DNA of 36,048 nt from JBOHUC01 sp050733935 (GCA_050733935.1 JBOHUC010000174.1:1-36048); one strand, 5' to 3'; shown: positions 25,491 to 36,048, counted from the stretch's first letter. A program made the numbers and translations. The notes: generated by a model not told the origin, from the sequence alone.

Positions 25491-25553
25491 GCCCCTGCGC
25501 AGCCGCTCCGGGCCTGTCTTTTAAGCTCTTGCGGTGCAAAAACTTACGGTCCT

Positions 25554-25629
25554 GGGGATGTAGCTCAGTTGGGAGAGCGCCTCGTTCGCAACGAGGAGGT
25601 CACCGGTTCGATCCCGGTCATCTCCACCA
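25554..25629 (+). tRNA. tRNA-Ala, anticodon CGC
   Basis: A complete 76-nt cloverleaf. The acceptor GGGGATG pairs with CATCTCC (one G-U), the D arm is GCTC/GAGC, the anticodon stem CCTCG/CGAGG surrounds the loop TTCGCAA with anticodon CGC (reads GCG), and the T arm is ACCGG-TTCGATC-CCGGT. The 3' CCA is encoded. The overall sequence matches bacterial tRNA-Ala. Confidence 0.96.
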
Positions 25630-25687
25630 GTCGTACCCGGCCGTTTCCCGTAGCGCACGCGGCGCGCGGGACTCGATCCGGGCGGAT

Positions 25688-25785
25688 GGGCCAGGCCTCG
25701 CGCGACCCGAACTTGTGAACCCCGTCAGGACCGGAAGGTAGCAGCGGTAAGCAATTCCTCGGGAGCGCCGCGGGTCCCCTGGCCC
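25688..25785 (+). ncRNA. ffs: Small bacterial SRP RNA (4.5S type)
   Basis: About 98 nt forming one long hairpin. The 5' GGGCCAGG pairs with the 3' CCTGGCCC, and the conserved apical core GTCAGGACCGGAAGGTAGCAGC (given here as GTCAGGACCGG then AAGGTAGCAGC) contains the GGAA tetraloop and the Ffh-binding asymmetric loop. A five-T run (25786-25790) right after the closing stem acts as terminator. It binds Ffh for co-translational membrane targeting. Placement just before dnaX is common in bacteria. Confidence 0.94.
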
Positions 25786-25814
25786 TTTTTCTCTACAAGG
25801 AAGTCGGCCGGCCC

Positions 25815-27848
25815 ATGGAGCATCGCGCACTCGCCCTCGCCTATCGTCCCCAGGTATTCGGGGATGTTGCGGGCCAGAGGCACGTCACCGATGTGCTCGC
25901 GAAAGCGGTCGAGCACGACCGCATCGCCCACGCCTACCTCTTCAGCGGTCCCCGCGGAACCGGCAAGACGACCACCGCGCGCATCCTCGCAAAGGTTCTG
26001 AACTGCCCGAACCGCAAAGGCTCCGTGCCGTGCAACAAGTGCGACGTGTGCCGCGACATCACGAGCGGCGTGTCGCTCGATGTGGTCGAGATCGACGGCG
26101 CCTCGAACCGCGGCATCGCCGACATCCAGCAGCTCCGCGAAAGCGTGCGCTTTGCCGCGACCGGCGGGCGCTGGAAGGTCTACATCATCGACGAGGTGCA
26201 CCAGCTCTCGTCCGATGCATTCGCGGCCCTTCTCAAGACTCTCGAGGAGCCCCCGCCGCACGTCGTCTTCATCTTCGCGACCACCGATCCGCTCAAGCTT
26301 CCCGACACGATCCGCTCGCGCACGCAGCGCTACGAGTTCGCGCGCGTGCCCGTGCGCACGATCGCCGAGCGGCTTCAGGAGATCGCGAAGGTCGAGACCA
26401 AGGCCGGGCGGAAGCTCGTCCTCGACGACGCGGCCGCGTTCCTGATCGCCCGCAAGGCCGAGGGCGGGCTGCGCGACGCCGTGAGCGCGCTCGACCAGAT
26501 CGTCTCGACCGGCCGGGAGAAAGTCGACGAGGCGGCGGTCTCCGAAGTGCTCGGCCTCGTGTCGCGCGAAACGTTCTTCGACCTTGCCGAGCCCGTGTTC
26601 GGGCACGACCCGGCGAAGGCGCTCACGCAGGTTCATCGCGCGTATCGCGCGGGCTTCGATCCCAAGGATCTGGCCGAGGGCCTGCTCGAGCATTTCCGGA
26701 ACGTGCTCGTGCTCAAAGTGGATCCCAACGCGCAGGAGCTGCTCGCCGCCACTCCCGAAGAATGCGCGCGCTACGTCAAGCAGGGCGAGGGATGGTCGCA
26801 GGGCGATCTCCTGCGCTTCCTTCGGATCACGAGCGATGCATCGGTCTTGATGCGCGACTCGTCGCAGCCGCTCCTTCACTTCGAGACGGCCGTCCTCGAA
26901 TTGGCGAACCTCGAGCCCGGGAAAACGCTCGCCGAGATCCTCGACCGCCTGAACGGAGTCGAGTCGGGGGGCGGGGGACCGGCGGGGGGCGCAGGCGGCG
27001 CCGGCGCCGGCGGCGGGGGATCGCGCGGAACCAGTGAGGTCGGAAGCCGCTCGGGCGCGGGAACGACGCGTTCTTCCGGGCCGACGCGGAGTGCTTACGC
27101 GAGCGCCGCGCCGGAGTCGATGCCCGGGGTCGAGATGCCCGCGATTCCCGCGCTCGAGGCGGTGCGCCCGAGTCTCAGACCGACCGCATTTCGGCGTCCC
27201 GAGGGCGAAGGGCCGCCGCCCGCTCCGGCGGATTTCGACACGCCCGGCCTGTGGGGGCGCGTGGTGTCGAGCCTGTTCGATCGCAAGCGCATCCTCGGAC
27301 ACTTCGTCGAGGAGGCGCGTGTGGCGGGATGGCAGGGTGACGTTCTCGTGCTCGAGATCGAGTCCGGCCACCGCGGCCTGCTCGAGCACAAGGACAACCG
27401 AACGCTCATTCTGGCTGCCATGCGCGAGGTGTACGGACGGCCGCTCGATTACAGGTGCGTGAGTGTTCCGGTAACGGCCGCCACGACCGGCGCGGTCGTC
27501 GCGACCGTCGCGACCGTCGCGACCGTCCCGGCCATGCCGGTTCCGTCGATGGCGGCGACTCCGGCTGCGTCCGCGGTCACCGAGAGCGCGCCGCCCGACC
27601 TCGAAGAGCCACCTCCGCCCGACGACTCGATGGTGCCGCCGGAAGAAGTGTCCTCGGTACCCGCGATGCTCGAGGCGTCCGAGAGTTCTTCTGCGACGCC
27701 CGCGATGCCCGCAACGCCTGCACCGTCCGCGCTGCCGGGAAGCTCCGCTCGCCGCAAACACCCGGACGAGCTCTCGCCGGGCGCTCAGCGCACTATGCTA
27801 TGGTTGGAAGGCGAGATCGTCGGACCGCCGCGCGGTCTGAATCCCTAG
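25815..27848 (+). CDS. dnaX: DNA polymerase III subunit gamma/tau
   Basis: A 677-residue clamp-loader subunit. The AAA+ domain (about 1-240) has Walker A GPRGTGKT (45-52), zinc ligands C64, C73, C76 and C79, DEVH (126-129) and the sensor stretch FATTDP. The usual SRC arginine-finger motif reads SRT here but keeps the Arg. The clamp-loader collar is at about 245-365. A Gly-rich then Pro/Ala-rich linker (about 380-470) leads to a tau-like domain with LWGRVVSSLFDRKR and AAMREVYGRPL. A low-complexity Ala/Val/Thr/Pro tail of about 110 residues includes a 9-bp DNA repeat near 27500-27527. No slippery A-run for a gamma frameshift was found. It is followed by ybaB and recR, the classic bacterial order. 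Confidence 0.95.
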   Translation: MEHRALALAYRPQVFGDVAGQRHVTDVLAKAVEHDRIAHAYLFSGPRGTGKTTTARILAKVLNCPNRKGSVPCNKCDVCRDITSGVSLDVVEIDGASNRGIADIQQLRESVRFAATGGRWKVYIIDEVHQLSSDAFAALLKTLEEPPPHVVFIFATTDPLKLPDTIRSRTQRYEFARVPVRTIAERLQEIAKVETKAGRKLVLDDAAAFLIARKAEGGLRDAVSALDQIVSTGREKVDEAAVSEVLGLVSRETFFDLAEPVFGHDPAKALTQVHRAYRAGFDPKDLAEGLLEHFRNVLVLKVDPNAQELLAATPEECARYVKQGEGWSQGDLLRFLRITSDASVLMRDSSQPLLHFETAVLELANLEPGKTLAEILDRLNGVESGGGGPAGGAGGAGAGGGGSRGTSEVGSRSGAGTTRSSGPTRSAYASAAPESMPGVEMPAIPALEAVRPSLRPTAFRRPEGEGPPPAPADFDTPGLWGRVVSSLFDRKRILGHFVEEARVAGWQGDVLVLEIESGHRGLLEHKDNRTLILAAMREVYGRPLDYRCVSVPVTAATTGAVVATVATVATVPAMPVPSMAATPAASAVTESAPPDLEEPPPPDDSMVPPEEVSSVPAMLEASESSSATPAMPATPAPSALPGSSARRKHPDELSPGAQRTMLWLEGEIVGPPRGLNP

Positions 27849-27887
27849 CAACAGAAGCACCAGCGCCGAGCGAGGTGAGTCGCATCC

Positions 27888-28208
27888 ATGAAGAATCTCA
27901 ACATCGCCGCGATGATGAAGCAGGCGCAGATGATGCAGTCCCGCATGCAGGAGATCCAGCAGGAGGTGGGAGAGAAGACGGTCGAAGCCTCCGCCGGAGG
28001 CGGAATGGTCACGGCCGTCGTGAACGGACGAGGTGAGCTCGTGTCGCTCAAGATCGACCCGGAGGTCGTCAAGGGCGGCGACGTCGAGATGCTCGAGGAC
28101 CTCGTTCTTTCGGCCGTCAATGAAGCGCACCGCCGGGCGGACGAGATGATGAAGTCCGCGCTCGCGAAGATCGCGGGCCCCCTGTCGGGCGGCTTCCCGT
28201 TCTCGTGA
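27888..28208 (+). CDS. ybaB: YbaB/EbfC nucleoid-associated protein
   Basis: A 106-residue dimeric DNA-binding protein that organises the nucleoid. It has the standard pattern: an N-terminal helix with MKQAQMMQSRMQEIQQEV, then the strands TVEASAGGGMVTAVVNGRGE and LVSLKIDPEVV, then a C-terminal helix with EMLEDLVLSAVNEAHRRAD. The GAGGTGAG site lies about eight bases before the ATG. It sits 39 bp after dnaX and just before recR, supporting the assignment. Confidence 0.95.
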   Translation: MKNLNIAAMMKQAQMMQSRMQEIQQEVGEKTVEASAGGGMVTAVVNGRGELVSLKIDPEVVKGGDVEMLEDLVLSAVNEAHRRADEMMKSALAKIAGPLSGGFPFS

Positions 28209-28253
28209 GCTGAGCGCGGCGCCCGCCGTCTCACTCCCCGGACTCCCGCCCCG

Positions 28254-28886
28254 ATGTCCCTGTCGAGTCGTTTCCTCGAAAACCTGATCGACGAGCTCGC
28301 GCGCCTGCCGTCCATCGGACGGAAGACCGCGCAGCGCCTGGCCCTCCACATCCTGAAGAGTCCGCGCGACGAAGCGGCGCGGCTCGCCGAGGCGATCCTC
28401 CTCGTCAAGGACCGTGTGGGCTTCTGCTCGCTCTGCGGCAACTACGCGGAGCAGGATCCCTGCCCGCTGTGCTCCGATCCGAGGCGCGATCACGGGCTCG
28501 TGTGCGTGGTCGAGCAGCCGGTCGACGTGCTCGCGATCGAGCGCACCGGGTCGTTCCGCGGCGTCTATCACGTGCTCACGGGAGCCATCTCGCCGCTCGA
28601 CGGCATCGGACCCGAGGAGCTGCGCGTGCGCGAGCTCCTGGAACGGCTCGACGGCCTGAAGTCGGACGCCGCGGGCGCGCCCGGACCGCCGATCCGCGAA
28701 GTCATCCTCGCCACCAATCCCACCGTGAACGGCGAGGCGACCGCGCTCTATCTCCAGCGCCTGCTCCACCCGCTCGGGCTGCGCGTGACGCGCATCGCCC
28801 GGGGCGTGCCCGTCGGATCCGACCTCGAGTACTCCGATCAGGTCACGCTCGCCCGCGCGCTCGAAGGCCGGAAGGAGATGGAGTAA
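28254..28886 (+). CDS. recR: Recombination mediator RecR
   Basis: A 210-residue protein that with RecO and RecF loads RecA onto gapped DNA. It has an N-terminal helix-hairpin-helix (LARLPSIGRKTAQRLALHIL), a zinc finger with C58, C61, C70 and C73 (CSLCGNYAEQDPCPLC), and a Toprim domain with CVVEQPVDVLAIERTG, HVLTGAISPLDGIGPEELR and ILATNPTVNGEATALYL. The C-terminal Walker-like region contains RIARGVPVGSDLEYSD. It is full length for the family. Confidence 0.96.
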   Translation: MSLSSRFLENLIDELARLPSIGRKTAQRLALHILKSPRDEAARLAEAILLVKDRVGFCSLCGNYAEQDPCPLCSDPRRDHGLVCVVEQPVDVLAIERTGSFRGVYHVLTGAISPLDGIGPEELRVRELLERLDGLKSDAAGAPGPPIREVILATNPTVNGEATALYLQRLLHPLGLRVTRIARGVPVGSDLEYSDQVTLARALEGRKEME

Positions 28887-28900
28887 ACTCGTTCGCCGAT

Positions 28901-31320
<2,420 letters not shown>

Positions 31321-31324
<4 letters not shown>

Positions 31325-32316
31325 GAAGAGCTCGCGCGACCCTCGCTCTCGCCGCCGCACTCGCGGTTGCGAGTCTCTTCGGCTCCGTCGACTTCGGATC
31401 GGTCGAGAGCGCTCCGCGGCCGCGAAAGTCGAGCTCGGCTCCGCCGGCCCTCGTCGGACGCGTCTCGGTCCTGCCGGGGGGTGGCCCCGCTGCGGGCGTG
31501 GCCATCGCGCTCGAGCCCGCGGACAGCCTCACCCACCTCGCCCGGGACGCCGACGGGTTCGAGCGGACGATGCTGCGCGCCGCGAGCGACTCCCTCGGGC
31601 GTTTCCGCTTCACGGGCCTTTCGCCGGGGCTCTACCGGGTCGGCGTGATCGAGGACGAGCTGCCCGAGCACCGGACGAGCGGGAAGGGAGACCGCACGGT
31701 CCGGCATCCGACCGCGAACGTGCGCACGCGGCCCGACACGCTCCGCTTCTCGATTCGCCCCGCAGGCTGCGTGACGGGACGGGTGACCGGCCACCCCGAG
31801 GCCGGACTCGCGGGAGACACCTGGATCTTCGTCACGGACGTCGCCGACACCCTGTTCGAGGCCTCGGGCCCCGTTGCGCCGGACGGCTCGTACCGCTTCT
31901 GCCGCGTTCCGGCCGGAGTCCCAGTGAGCGCGCGCGCGGCGCTCCCCGACGGGCGCGCGCGCCGGACTCCGTCGTTCGAGGTCCGGGCGGGTGGGCTTGC
32001 GGACGTCCGGGACATCGCGTTTCCCGTACTCGACAGCACGACGGCCGGAGCGCTCTCCTTCCACGTCACGCAGGCGGATGGCTCGCCCGCGGCGGGCGCG
32101 ACGATCGAGCTCGCAAGCGCGTCCGATGGCGGAGACGAGGAATTTCGCCGCGAACTCCAGACGGACGACGCCGGTCGCACGCCCGAAGTGTGGCTGCGCG
32201 CCGGACGCTACCGTGCGAGACCGGCCGGTGCGTCGCCGTCGGCGACCGTGTACTCGATCGAGTTCGACCACCTCGCGGGGGCTCCGCGGACGGTCGACAT
32301 CCGGCTTCCGCGCTGA
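31321..32316 (+). CDS. Secreted protein with carboxypeptidase-regulatory-like beta domains
   Basis: A 331-residue protein with a signal peptide (MRRARATLALAAALAVASLF). At least three Ig-like beta-sandwich units of the CarboxypepD-reg/CnaB type follow, recognised by GRVSVLPGGGPAAGVAIAL, DSLGRFRFTGLSPGLYRVGV, APDGSYRFCRVPAGVPVSAR and ADGSPAAGATIELAS. Such domains stabilise or display extracellular proteins and have no catalytic residues. Overlap with the kinase stop suggests joint expression; it may be a surface partner or target, which is inferred. Confidence 0.7.
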
Positions 32317-32358
32317 CCCCACGGCACCCGTCCAACCCCCGGCGACGCAACAAATTGC

Positions 32359-32387
32359 TTGCCTCCCCGGGGGGCTCTCCCTATAAG
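32359..32387 (+). promoter_or_regulatory. Sigma-70-like promoter for the Roadblock/GTPase operon
   Basis: TTGCCT (32359-32364), a 17-base spacer and TATAAG (32382-32387) match the consensus at 4/6 and 5/6. The leader of about 80 bases can form two small hairpins, CGCTTC/GAAGCG and CCGCAG/CTGCGG, just before the gene. Confidence 0.6.
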
Positions 32388-32473
32388 GAGTAGGCAACAG
32401 CCCGACGCGTCTCCCGTGAGGGGCGCTTCGCTTCGACGATGAAGCGAACCACCGCAGGGCTGCGGGGGGTGTC

Positions 32474-33037
32474 ATGGCGAACTGGACGTTGTTCGAACAG
32501 GACTTTCGGGCCGTGGACGCCGTGCTCACCGAGCTACTGCGACGCGCGCAAGCCCTCAGCGTCCACCTGATCGACCGCTCGGGACAACTCATCACCAGTG
32601 TCGGTGCGGACTCGGACTTCGACCTGCCGACGTTCGCATCCCTCACAGCGGCCGACGTCTCGGCCAACGCCGAGCTCGGAAATCTCTTCGGCAAACAATC
32701 GCTCGAGACGGTCGTGTTCGTGGGCCATCCGCGTTCGATGGCCTCGACCGTGATCGCCGAGCGCGTCATCCTGTGCGTGATCTTCGACAGGAAGTCCACG
32801 CTCGGGCTCGTGCGCCTGCGCTCGAAGCGCGCGGTGCAGCAGCTCACGCCGGTCTTCACGGCACTGTTCCAGCGGCTCGGACTCGTGCCGCCGGCCGAAG
32901 TGCCGGGGACGGCGCTCGATCTCTCGGCCTACGATCCGGACACCGCGTTCCGGCGGGAGGCGTCGCGGCGCGTGGACGAGCTCCTGGGCGGAATGCTCGA
33001 CGATCGCGGCATCGGTTCGGACGCGATCCACGACTGA
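32474..33037 (+). CDS. Roadblock/LC7-family protein (MglB-like)
   Basis: A 187-residue cytoplasmic protein. Residues about 8-125 show the Roadblock fold: a helix (VDAVLTELLRRAQALS), then VHLIDRSGQLITSVG, a central helix (SLTAADVSANAELGNLFG), then TVVFVGHPRSMASTVIAERVILCVIFD and a C-terminal helix (RLRSKRAVQQLTPVFTALFQRLG). These proteins bind and regulate small GTPases; MglB acts on MglA in polarity and motility. The gene 31 bp downstream encodes such a GTPase. The last 45 residues are an extra tail. Confidence 0.85.
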   Translation: MANWTLFEQDFRAVDAVLTELLRRAQALSVHLIDRSGQLITSVGADSDFDLPTFASLTAADVSANAELGNLFGKQSLETVVFVGHPRSMASTVIAERVILCVIFDRKSTLGLVRLRSKRAVQQLTPVFTALFQRLGLVPPAEVPGTALDLSAYDPDTAFRREASRRVDELLGGMLDDRGIGSDAIHD

Positions 33038-33068
33038 TGAAGCAGCTGCGGGAGAACGGAGGGCGGGC

Positions 33069-33890
33069 TTGGCGATACTGAACGCGCGCGCGGGGACTCT
33101 CGGCCTCAAGATCGTCTACGTCGGCGCGGCGTTCAGCGGCAAGACCACGAACCTCGTCCATCTACACCGCGCGCTCCCCGCGGATCGCCGCGGACGCCTG
33201 ACGAGCCTCGCGGGCGATGGCGACCGCACGCTGTTCTTCGACTTCATGGCGTTCGAGCTCGGGACCGTCGCCGGGCTCTCGACCCACTTTCATCTCTACA
33301 CCGTTCCCGGCCAGCCCGAGCTGGTCGCGTCGCGCCGCGCCGTCCTCCGTGGCGCGGATGGCCTCGTCGTCGTCGTCGATTCCGATCCGCGGCGCCTGCT
33401 CGAGAACCGCCACGCGATCGCGGATGTCGACGCGGCGCTCGAGGCGCTCGGTCCGGAGCAGGCGGCGATCCCGCGCGTGTATCAGTTCAACAAGCGCGAT
33501 CTTCCCGGCGCGGCACCGCTCGTCGAGCTCGATCGGGAGCTCAATCCGCGCCGGTGGCCCGGGTTTCCCGCGACCGCAACCGAAGGCGAGGGAGTCAAAG
33601 ACTGCCTGACCGCGATCTTCAAGCTCTCGATCGCGCACCTCGGACGCGCGCGTGAAGCGGGTCGCGCGCCGGCGGGCGCTCCCGGCGTGACCGGAGCGAG
33701 CCCGACCGGGGCGGCGGTTGCGGGCGCCGGCGTCGGCGCGGGTGCCGAGACAAGCGCGTATCCGCCGGGCACCCAGTTCACCGCCGACGGCCGCCCGAAA
33801 TCTCCCCACGCCGGTCCCGGTCGGCCGCGCTCGAAGCCCCATCCCGACCTGCCGGTGCGCCGGCCCCGATGGACGCCGTCGCCCGCCTGA
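33069..33890 (+). CDS. MglA-like small Ras-family GTPase with Pro/Ala-rich tail
   Basis: A 273-residue protein. The G domain (about 10-195) has the P-loop GAAFSGKT (19-26), the switch region DRTLFFDF, the G3 motif TVPGQ in place of DxxGQ (78-82, as in MglA) and NKRD (141-144). The tail (about 200-273) is low complexity, rich in Ala, Gly and Pro, then basic, and is absent from MglA, which is about 195 residues. It may anchor or localise the protein. The start is TTG with GGAGGG five bases upstream, suggesting modest translation. The upstream Roadblock gene is the expected partner. The tail codons overlap the pgpA start by 22 bp. Confidence 0.88.
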   Translation: MAILNARAGTLGLKIVYVGAAFSGKTTNLVHLHRALPADRRGRLTSLAGDGDRTLFFDFMAFELGTVAGLSTHFHLYTVPGQPELVASRRAVLRGADGLVVVVDSDPRRLLENRHAIADVDAALEALGPEQAAIPRVYQFNKRDLPGAAPLVELDRELNPRRWPGFPATATEGEGVKDCLTAIFKLSIAHLGRAREAGRAPAGAPGVTGASPTGAAVAGAGVGAGAETSAYPPGTQFTADGRPKSPHAGPGRPRSKPHPDLPVRRPRWTPSPA

Positions 33891-34318
33891 TCGCGACGTT
33901 CTTCGGCGCCGGGTACTTCCCGATCGCTCCCGCCACGTTCGCAAGTGCGATCGTCGCGGGCGTCCTGTTCGGGCTCGGTGGCACCAACGGACATCCGGTT
34001 CCCGAAGCCATCTTCCTCGTCGTGCTCACTCCGATCGCGGTCGCAAGTGCACATCGGGCCGAGAAGACGTTGGGACACGACGCCTCGCCGATCGTGATCG
34101 ACGAGGTGCTCGGCCAGTCGATCGCGCTCTTTCTCGTTCCTCGCACCTGGCCCTGGGTGCTCGGCGGATTCCTCCTGTTTCGCCTGTTCGACATCTGGAA
34201 GCCGCTCGGCGCTCATGCCGCCCAGAACCTTCCGGGCGGATGGGGCATCGTGGCTGACGACGTGCTCGCCGGCATCTACGCATTCCTGGTGCTGCAGGGG
34301 ATCCGTCTCCTGCTCTAA
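33869..34318 (+). CDS. pgpA: Phosphatidylglycerophosphatase A
   Basis: A 149-residue inner-membrane enzyme removing phosphate from phosphatidylglycerol phosphate to give phosphatidylglycerol. The family motifs are FFGAGYFPIAPATFAS (normally FGxGLxPxxPGT), IDEVLGQ (77-83), RLFDIWKP (105-112) and GGWGIVADDVLAGIYA (123-138) with the catalytic acidic residues. About four hydrophobic helices are visible. The ATG lies inside the 3' end of the GTPase gene in another frame, so the two are translationally linked. Confidence 0.92.
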   Translation: MDAVARLIATFFGAGYFPIAPATFASAIVAGVLFGLGGTNGHPVPEAIFLVVLTPIAVASAHRAEKTLGHDASPIVIDEVLGQSIALFLVPRTWPWVLGGFLLFRLFDIWKPLGAHAAQNLPGGWGIVADDVLAGIYAFLVLQGIRLLL

Positions 34319-34329
34319 GATCGGCCGCC

Positions 34330-35901
34330 ATGCCTCCTGAAGATCGCAAGGGGTCCCGCACGCCGCCCGGGGCAAAGCCGAAGGGCGCCGCGAAGGCGGC
34401 TGCACAGGCCACGTCCGCGGCGCATGCCGCCACGCATGCCGCCGCCCGCGTTCGGGCCGCGCGGTGGCTCGATGTGCGCGGTCCGTATCTCCTTCCGATC
34501 ACACTCCTCGTGCTCGTCCGCATCTATTACTGGGCGCTCATGCCGTACGTGGCGGAGGACGCGTACATCACGTTCCGTTTCGCCGAGAACTGGGCCCGCG
34601 GTCTGGGCCCGGTCTACAACGCGGGCGAGAAGGTGTACGGCTTCTCGTCGCCGCTGTGGACGGTATGGATCGCGCTCGGCTCGATCGCGTCGATCCCGAG
34701 CCTCGTGTGGGCGCGTGTCTCGGGGATCGCGCTCGATGCGCTCGCACTCGCGTTCGGTGCCCGCATTCTCGAGCGCGAGGCGCCGCCCGCGTCCGCGTGG
34801 GCGTTCGCGGTGTTCTACGCCGTGTTCCCACTGTTCGGCGCGTTCGCCGTGCTCGGCATGGAATCGAGCCTCTACGTCGCGCTCCTCTTCGGTTCTTCGC
34901 TCGCCGTGATCGACAAGCGCGCCTGGGCGGGCGTGCCGCTCGGCCTGCTCGCGCTCACACGGCCCGAGGGCGTCCTGTCGGCCGTGGCCGTCGGAGTATT
35001 CGCGTCGTGGCGGACGCGTGCGATCGCGCTCGCCCTGTTCGCGGTGCCGACGCTCCTCCTCGGCGGGTACTTCGGCAGCGTCGTTCCTCAGAGCGTGATC
35101 GCGAAGGCGCAGACCTATGGCGTCGCCGGCGGGATCGGTTTCTACTGGATCGAGGGCCTCCTTCCCGGATTCCTCGGTGCGAACTGGCCGAAGATCGCCG
35201 AGCTCCAGCACGTTCTTCCGCTCGCCGTGCTCGCGTTTCCGGCACTGATTCTGGGACTCCGCGACGCGTGGCGGAGGAGGAGCGCTCTTCTCCTCGCGGC
35301 GCTCGGCGGACTTCCCGTGCTTCTCGGATATCTCGCCCTCGGCGTGCCGTATTTTCCGTGGTACCTCGTGCTGCCGCTCGCGTCGTGGGCGCTGGTCGTG
35401 GCCGCGGGTCTCCCGGGGCTCGTGCGTCATCGTCTCGTGTGGGCGGCGATCGCGATCTACGTCGCGACCGACGCCGTCTATCTCTCCCTCCTCTACCGCG
35501 AGCGCGCGCGCGTCGAGGCGCTCCAGTTCGCGTGGGTCGGACAGGCACTGAAACGGGTGTCGAATGGAAACGGATCGGTCTTCCTCGAGCCGATCGGGCA
35601 CATCGGCTACTGGAGCCGTCTGCGCGTGATCGACGAAGTCGGGCTCGTCACGCCCGCGGTCGCGAAACGACGGACTCAGGGGGCGGGATGGTACACGGAT
35701 ACGGTGCGCGAGCAGTCGCCCGACTATCTGGTGGTTCGTTCCGAACAGCTCACGAACAACGAGGCGTTCGCCGGCACGGGCGCGCCGTTCCGCTCCGAAG
35801 CCGAACGCGACGCCATGCTCCAAGCCTACGAGGAGCTGCCCGTGCCGGCCAACATGGGCTGGACCCTCCGCATCTATCGGAAGCGCCCCGGAAACGGTTA
35901 G
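34330..35901 (+). CDS. Polytopic GT-C type glycosyltransferase (GT39/AftB-like)
   Basis: A 523-residue membrane protein. A basic, Ala-rich cytoplasmic N-terminus (1-50) precedes a first helix (about 52-70). The loop after it has Glu76-Asp77 in AEDAYITFRFAENWARG, followed by GPVYNAGEKVYGFSSPLWT, the acidic donor-binding motif of GT-C enzymes that use polyprenyl-phosphate sugars. About ten hydrophobic helices follow. The C-terminal soluble domain (about 395-523) includes GSVFLEPIGHIGYWSRLRV and PDYLVVRSEQ. It would transfer a sugar outside the cytoplasmic membrane; donor and acceptor are unknown. It starts 11 bp after pgpA. Confidence 0.75.
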   Translation: MPPEDRKGSRTPPGAKPKGAAKAAAQATSAAHAATHAAARVRAARWLDVRGPYLLPITLLVLVRIYYWALMPYVAEDAYITFRFAENWARGLGPVYNAGEKVYGFSSPLWTVWIALGSIASIPSLVWARVSGIALDALALAFGARILEREAPPASAWAFAVFYAVFPLFGAFAVLGMESSLYVALLFGSSLAVIDKRAWAGVPLGLLALTRPEGVLSAVAVGVFASWRTRAIALALFAVPTLLLGGYFGSVVPQSVIAKAQTYGVAGGIGFYWIEGLLPGFLGANWPKIAELQHVLPLAVLAFPALILGLRDAWRRRSALLLAALGGLPVLLGYLALGVPYFPWYLVLPLASWALVVAAGLPGLVRHRLVWAAIAIYVATDAVYLSLLYRERARVEALQFAWVGQALKRVSNGNGSVFLEPIGHIGYWSRLRVIDEVGLVTPAVAKRRTQGAGWYTDTVREQSPDYLVVRSEQLTNNEAFAGTGAPFRSEAERDAMLQAYEELPVPANMGWTLRIYRKRPGNG

Positions 35902-35921
35902 ACTGCGGGTCGCCCCCGACA

Positions 35922-36048
35922 GAGCCTAGAAGCAGTCTCATAAATGGTCGGAGGGTGTAGGATGCGCCCCGAGTGCCCCCGCGGGCAAGCGATCTCGGGG
36001 TGGCCGTGGACCTCAAGGACGAGCAGTGGGCAGTCCTGGAACCGTTGA
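35922..36048 (+). mobile_element. Left end of an IS5-family insertion sequence, cut by the window edge
   Basis: From GTG at 36000 the frame reads VAVDLKDEQWAVLEPL, matching the start of IS5-family transposases (typically LTDEQWAxLEPLLP). The sequence GAGCCTAGAAGCAG at 35922 lies about 80 bp upstream, where the terminal inverted repeat is expected, and begins with GAG like many IS5-group ends. The exact end cannot be set without the other terminus. It starts 20 bp after the glycosyltransferase stop. Confidence 0.7.

Noticed and set aside
25125..25629. Palindromes plus tRNA as a phage or island integration site
   Set aside because: No integrase or duplicated tRNA end is visible; the tRNA is intact with its own promoter.
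26900..27100. Programmed frameshift in dnaX producing gamma
   Set aside because: Only GGGAAAAC is present; no A-run or slippery heptamer of the known types was found.
27497..27527. Three 9-bp repeats (GTCGCGACC) in dnaX
   Set aside because: They encode a Val-Ala-Thr run in the low-complexity linker, common in such tails, and are in frame with no sign of special function.
25725..27761. 678-codon minus-strand open frame opposite dnaX
   Set aside because: dnaX is unambiguous; the opposite frame is a shadow typical of GC-rich genes.

Overview
The window is about 36 kb of GC-rich DNA from a Gram-negative bacterium. There are several outer-membrane porins, signal peptides, lipoproteins and periplasmic enzymes. 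Two eukaryote-like Ser/Thr kinases (one carrying a TolB-like beta-propeller, one carrying TPRs), an MglA/Roadblock pair and the order dnaX-ybaB-recR suggest an uncultivated lineage such as Candidatus Eisenbacteria, Acidobacteriota or a relative. This placement is an inference from gene content, not a phylogeny.

Left edge (1-2328): a sigma-54-type activator (PAS-GAF-AAA+) on the minus strand is cut off inside its AAA+ domain by unrelated sequence at about 115-135. A gene-poor stretch follows, with a perfect palindrome, a nested inverted repeat and the decayed end of what looks like an antibiotic-biosynthesis-monooxygenase (ABM) gene.

Main block (2329-16909): twelve plus-strand genes with gaps of at most about 80 bp and several stop/start overlaps, probably one or two operons. 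The first part encodes exported proteins: an amidohydrolase, a DcaP-like porin, a glutaminase, an aspartate ammonia-lyase, a type II asparaginase, an OprO/OprP-like porin and an MscS channel. Together these could strip ammonia from Gln, Asn and Asp in the periplasm and yield Glu and fumarate. The aspartase is unusual because it carries an apparent signal peptide. The second part is a tightly coupled set around a DyP-type peroxidase: a small alpha/beta protein, an SthA-like flavoprotein lacking both redox cysteines, an unrecognised protein with a GPHHDVG motif, and an outer-membrane protein.

Middle (17012-24958): a transmembrane Ser/Thr kinase with a C-terminal beta-propeller, a convergent glycosidase-like lipoprotein, an exported cyclase-family (kynurenine-formamidase-like) protein, acetyl-CoA synthetase, a small two-helix membrane protein and a small lipoprotein.

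Non-coding hub (24959-25814): a structured terminator-like element, then about 320 bp of back-to-back palindromes arranged as two diverged copies of a composite unit plus a truncated third, then a sigma-70-like promoter, tRNA-Ala(CGC) and the small SRP RNA. The palindrome array is the most unusual feature of the window that is visible directly in the DNA.

Right part (25815-36048): dnaX, ybaB and recR (replication and repair housekeeping), a soluble kinase-TolB-TPR protein, a carboxypeptidase-regulatory-like secreted protein, a Roadblock protein and MglA-like GTPase behind a good promoter, pgpA overlapping the GTPase gene, a GT-C type membrane glycosyltransferase, and at the edge the first codons of an IS5-family transposase.
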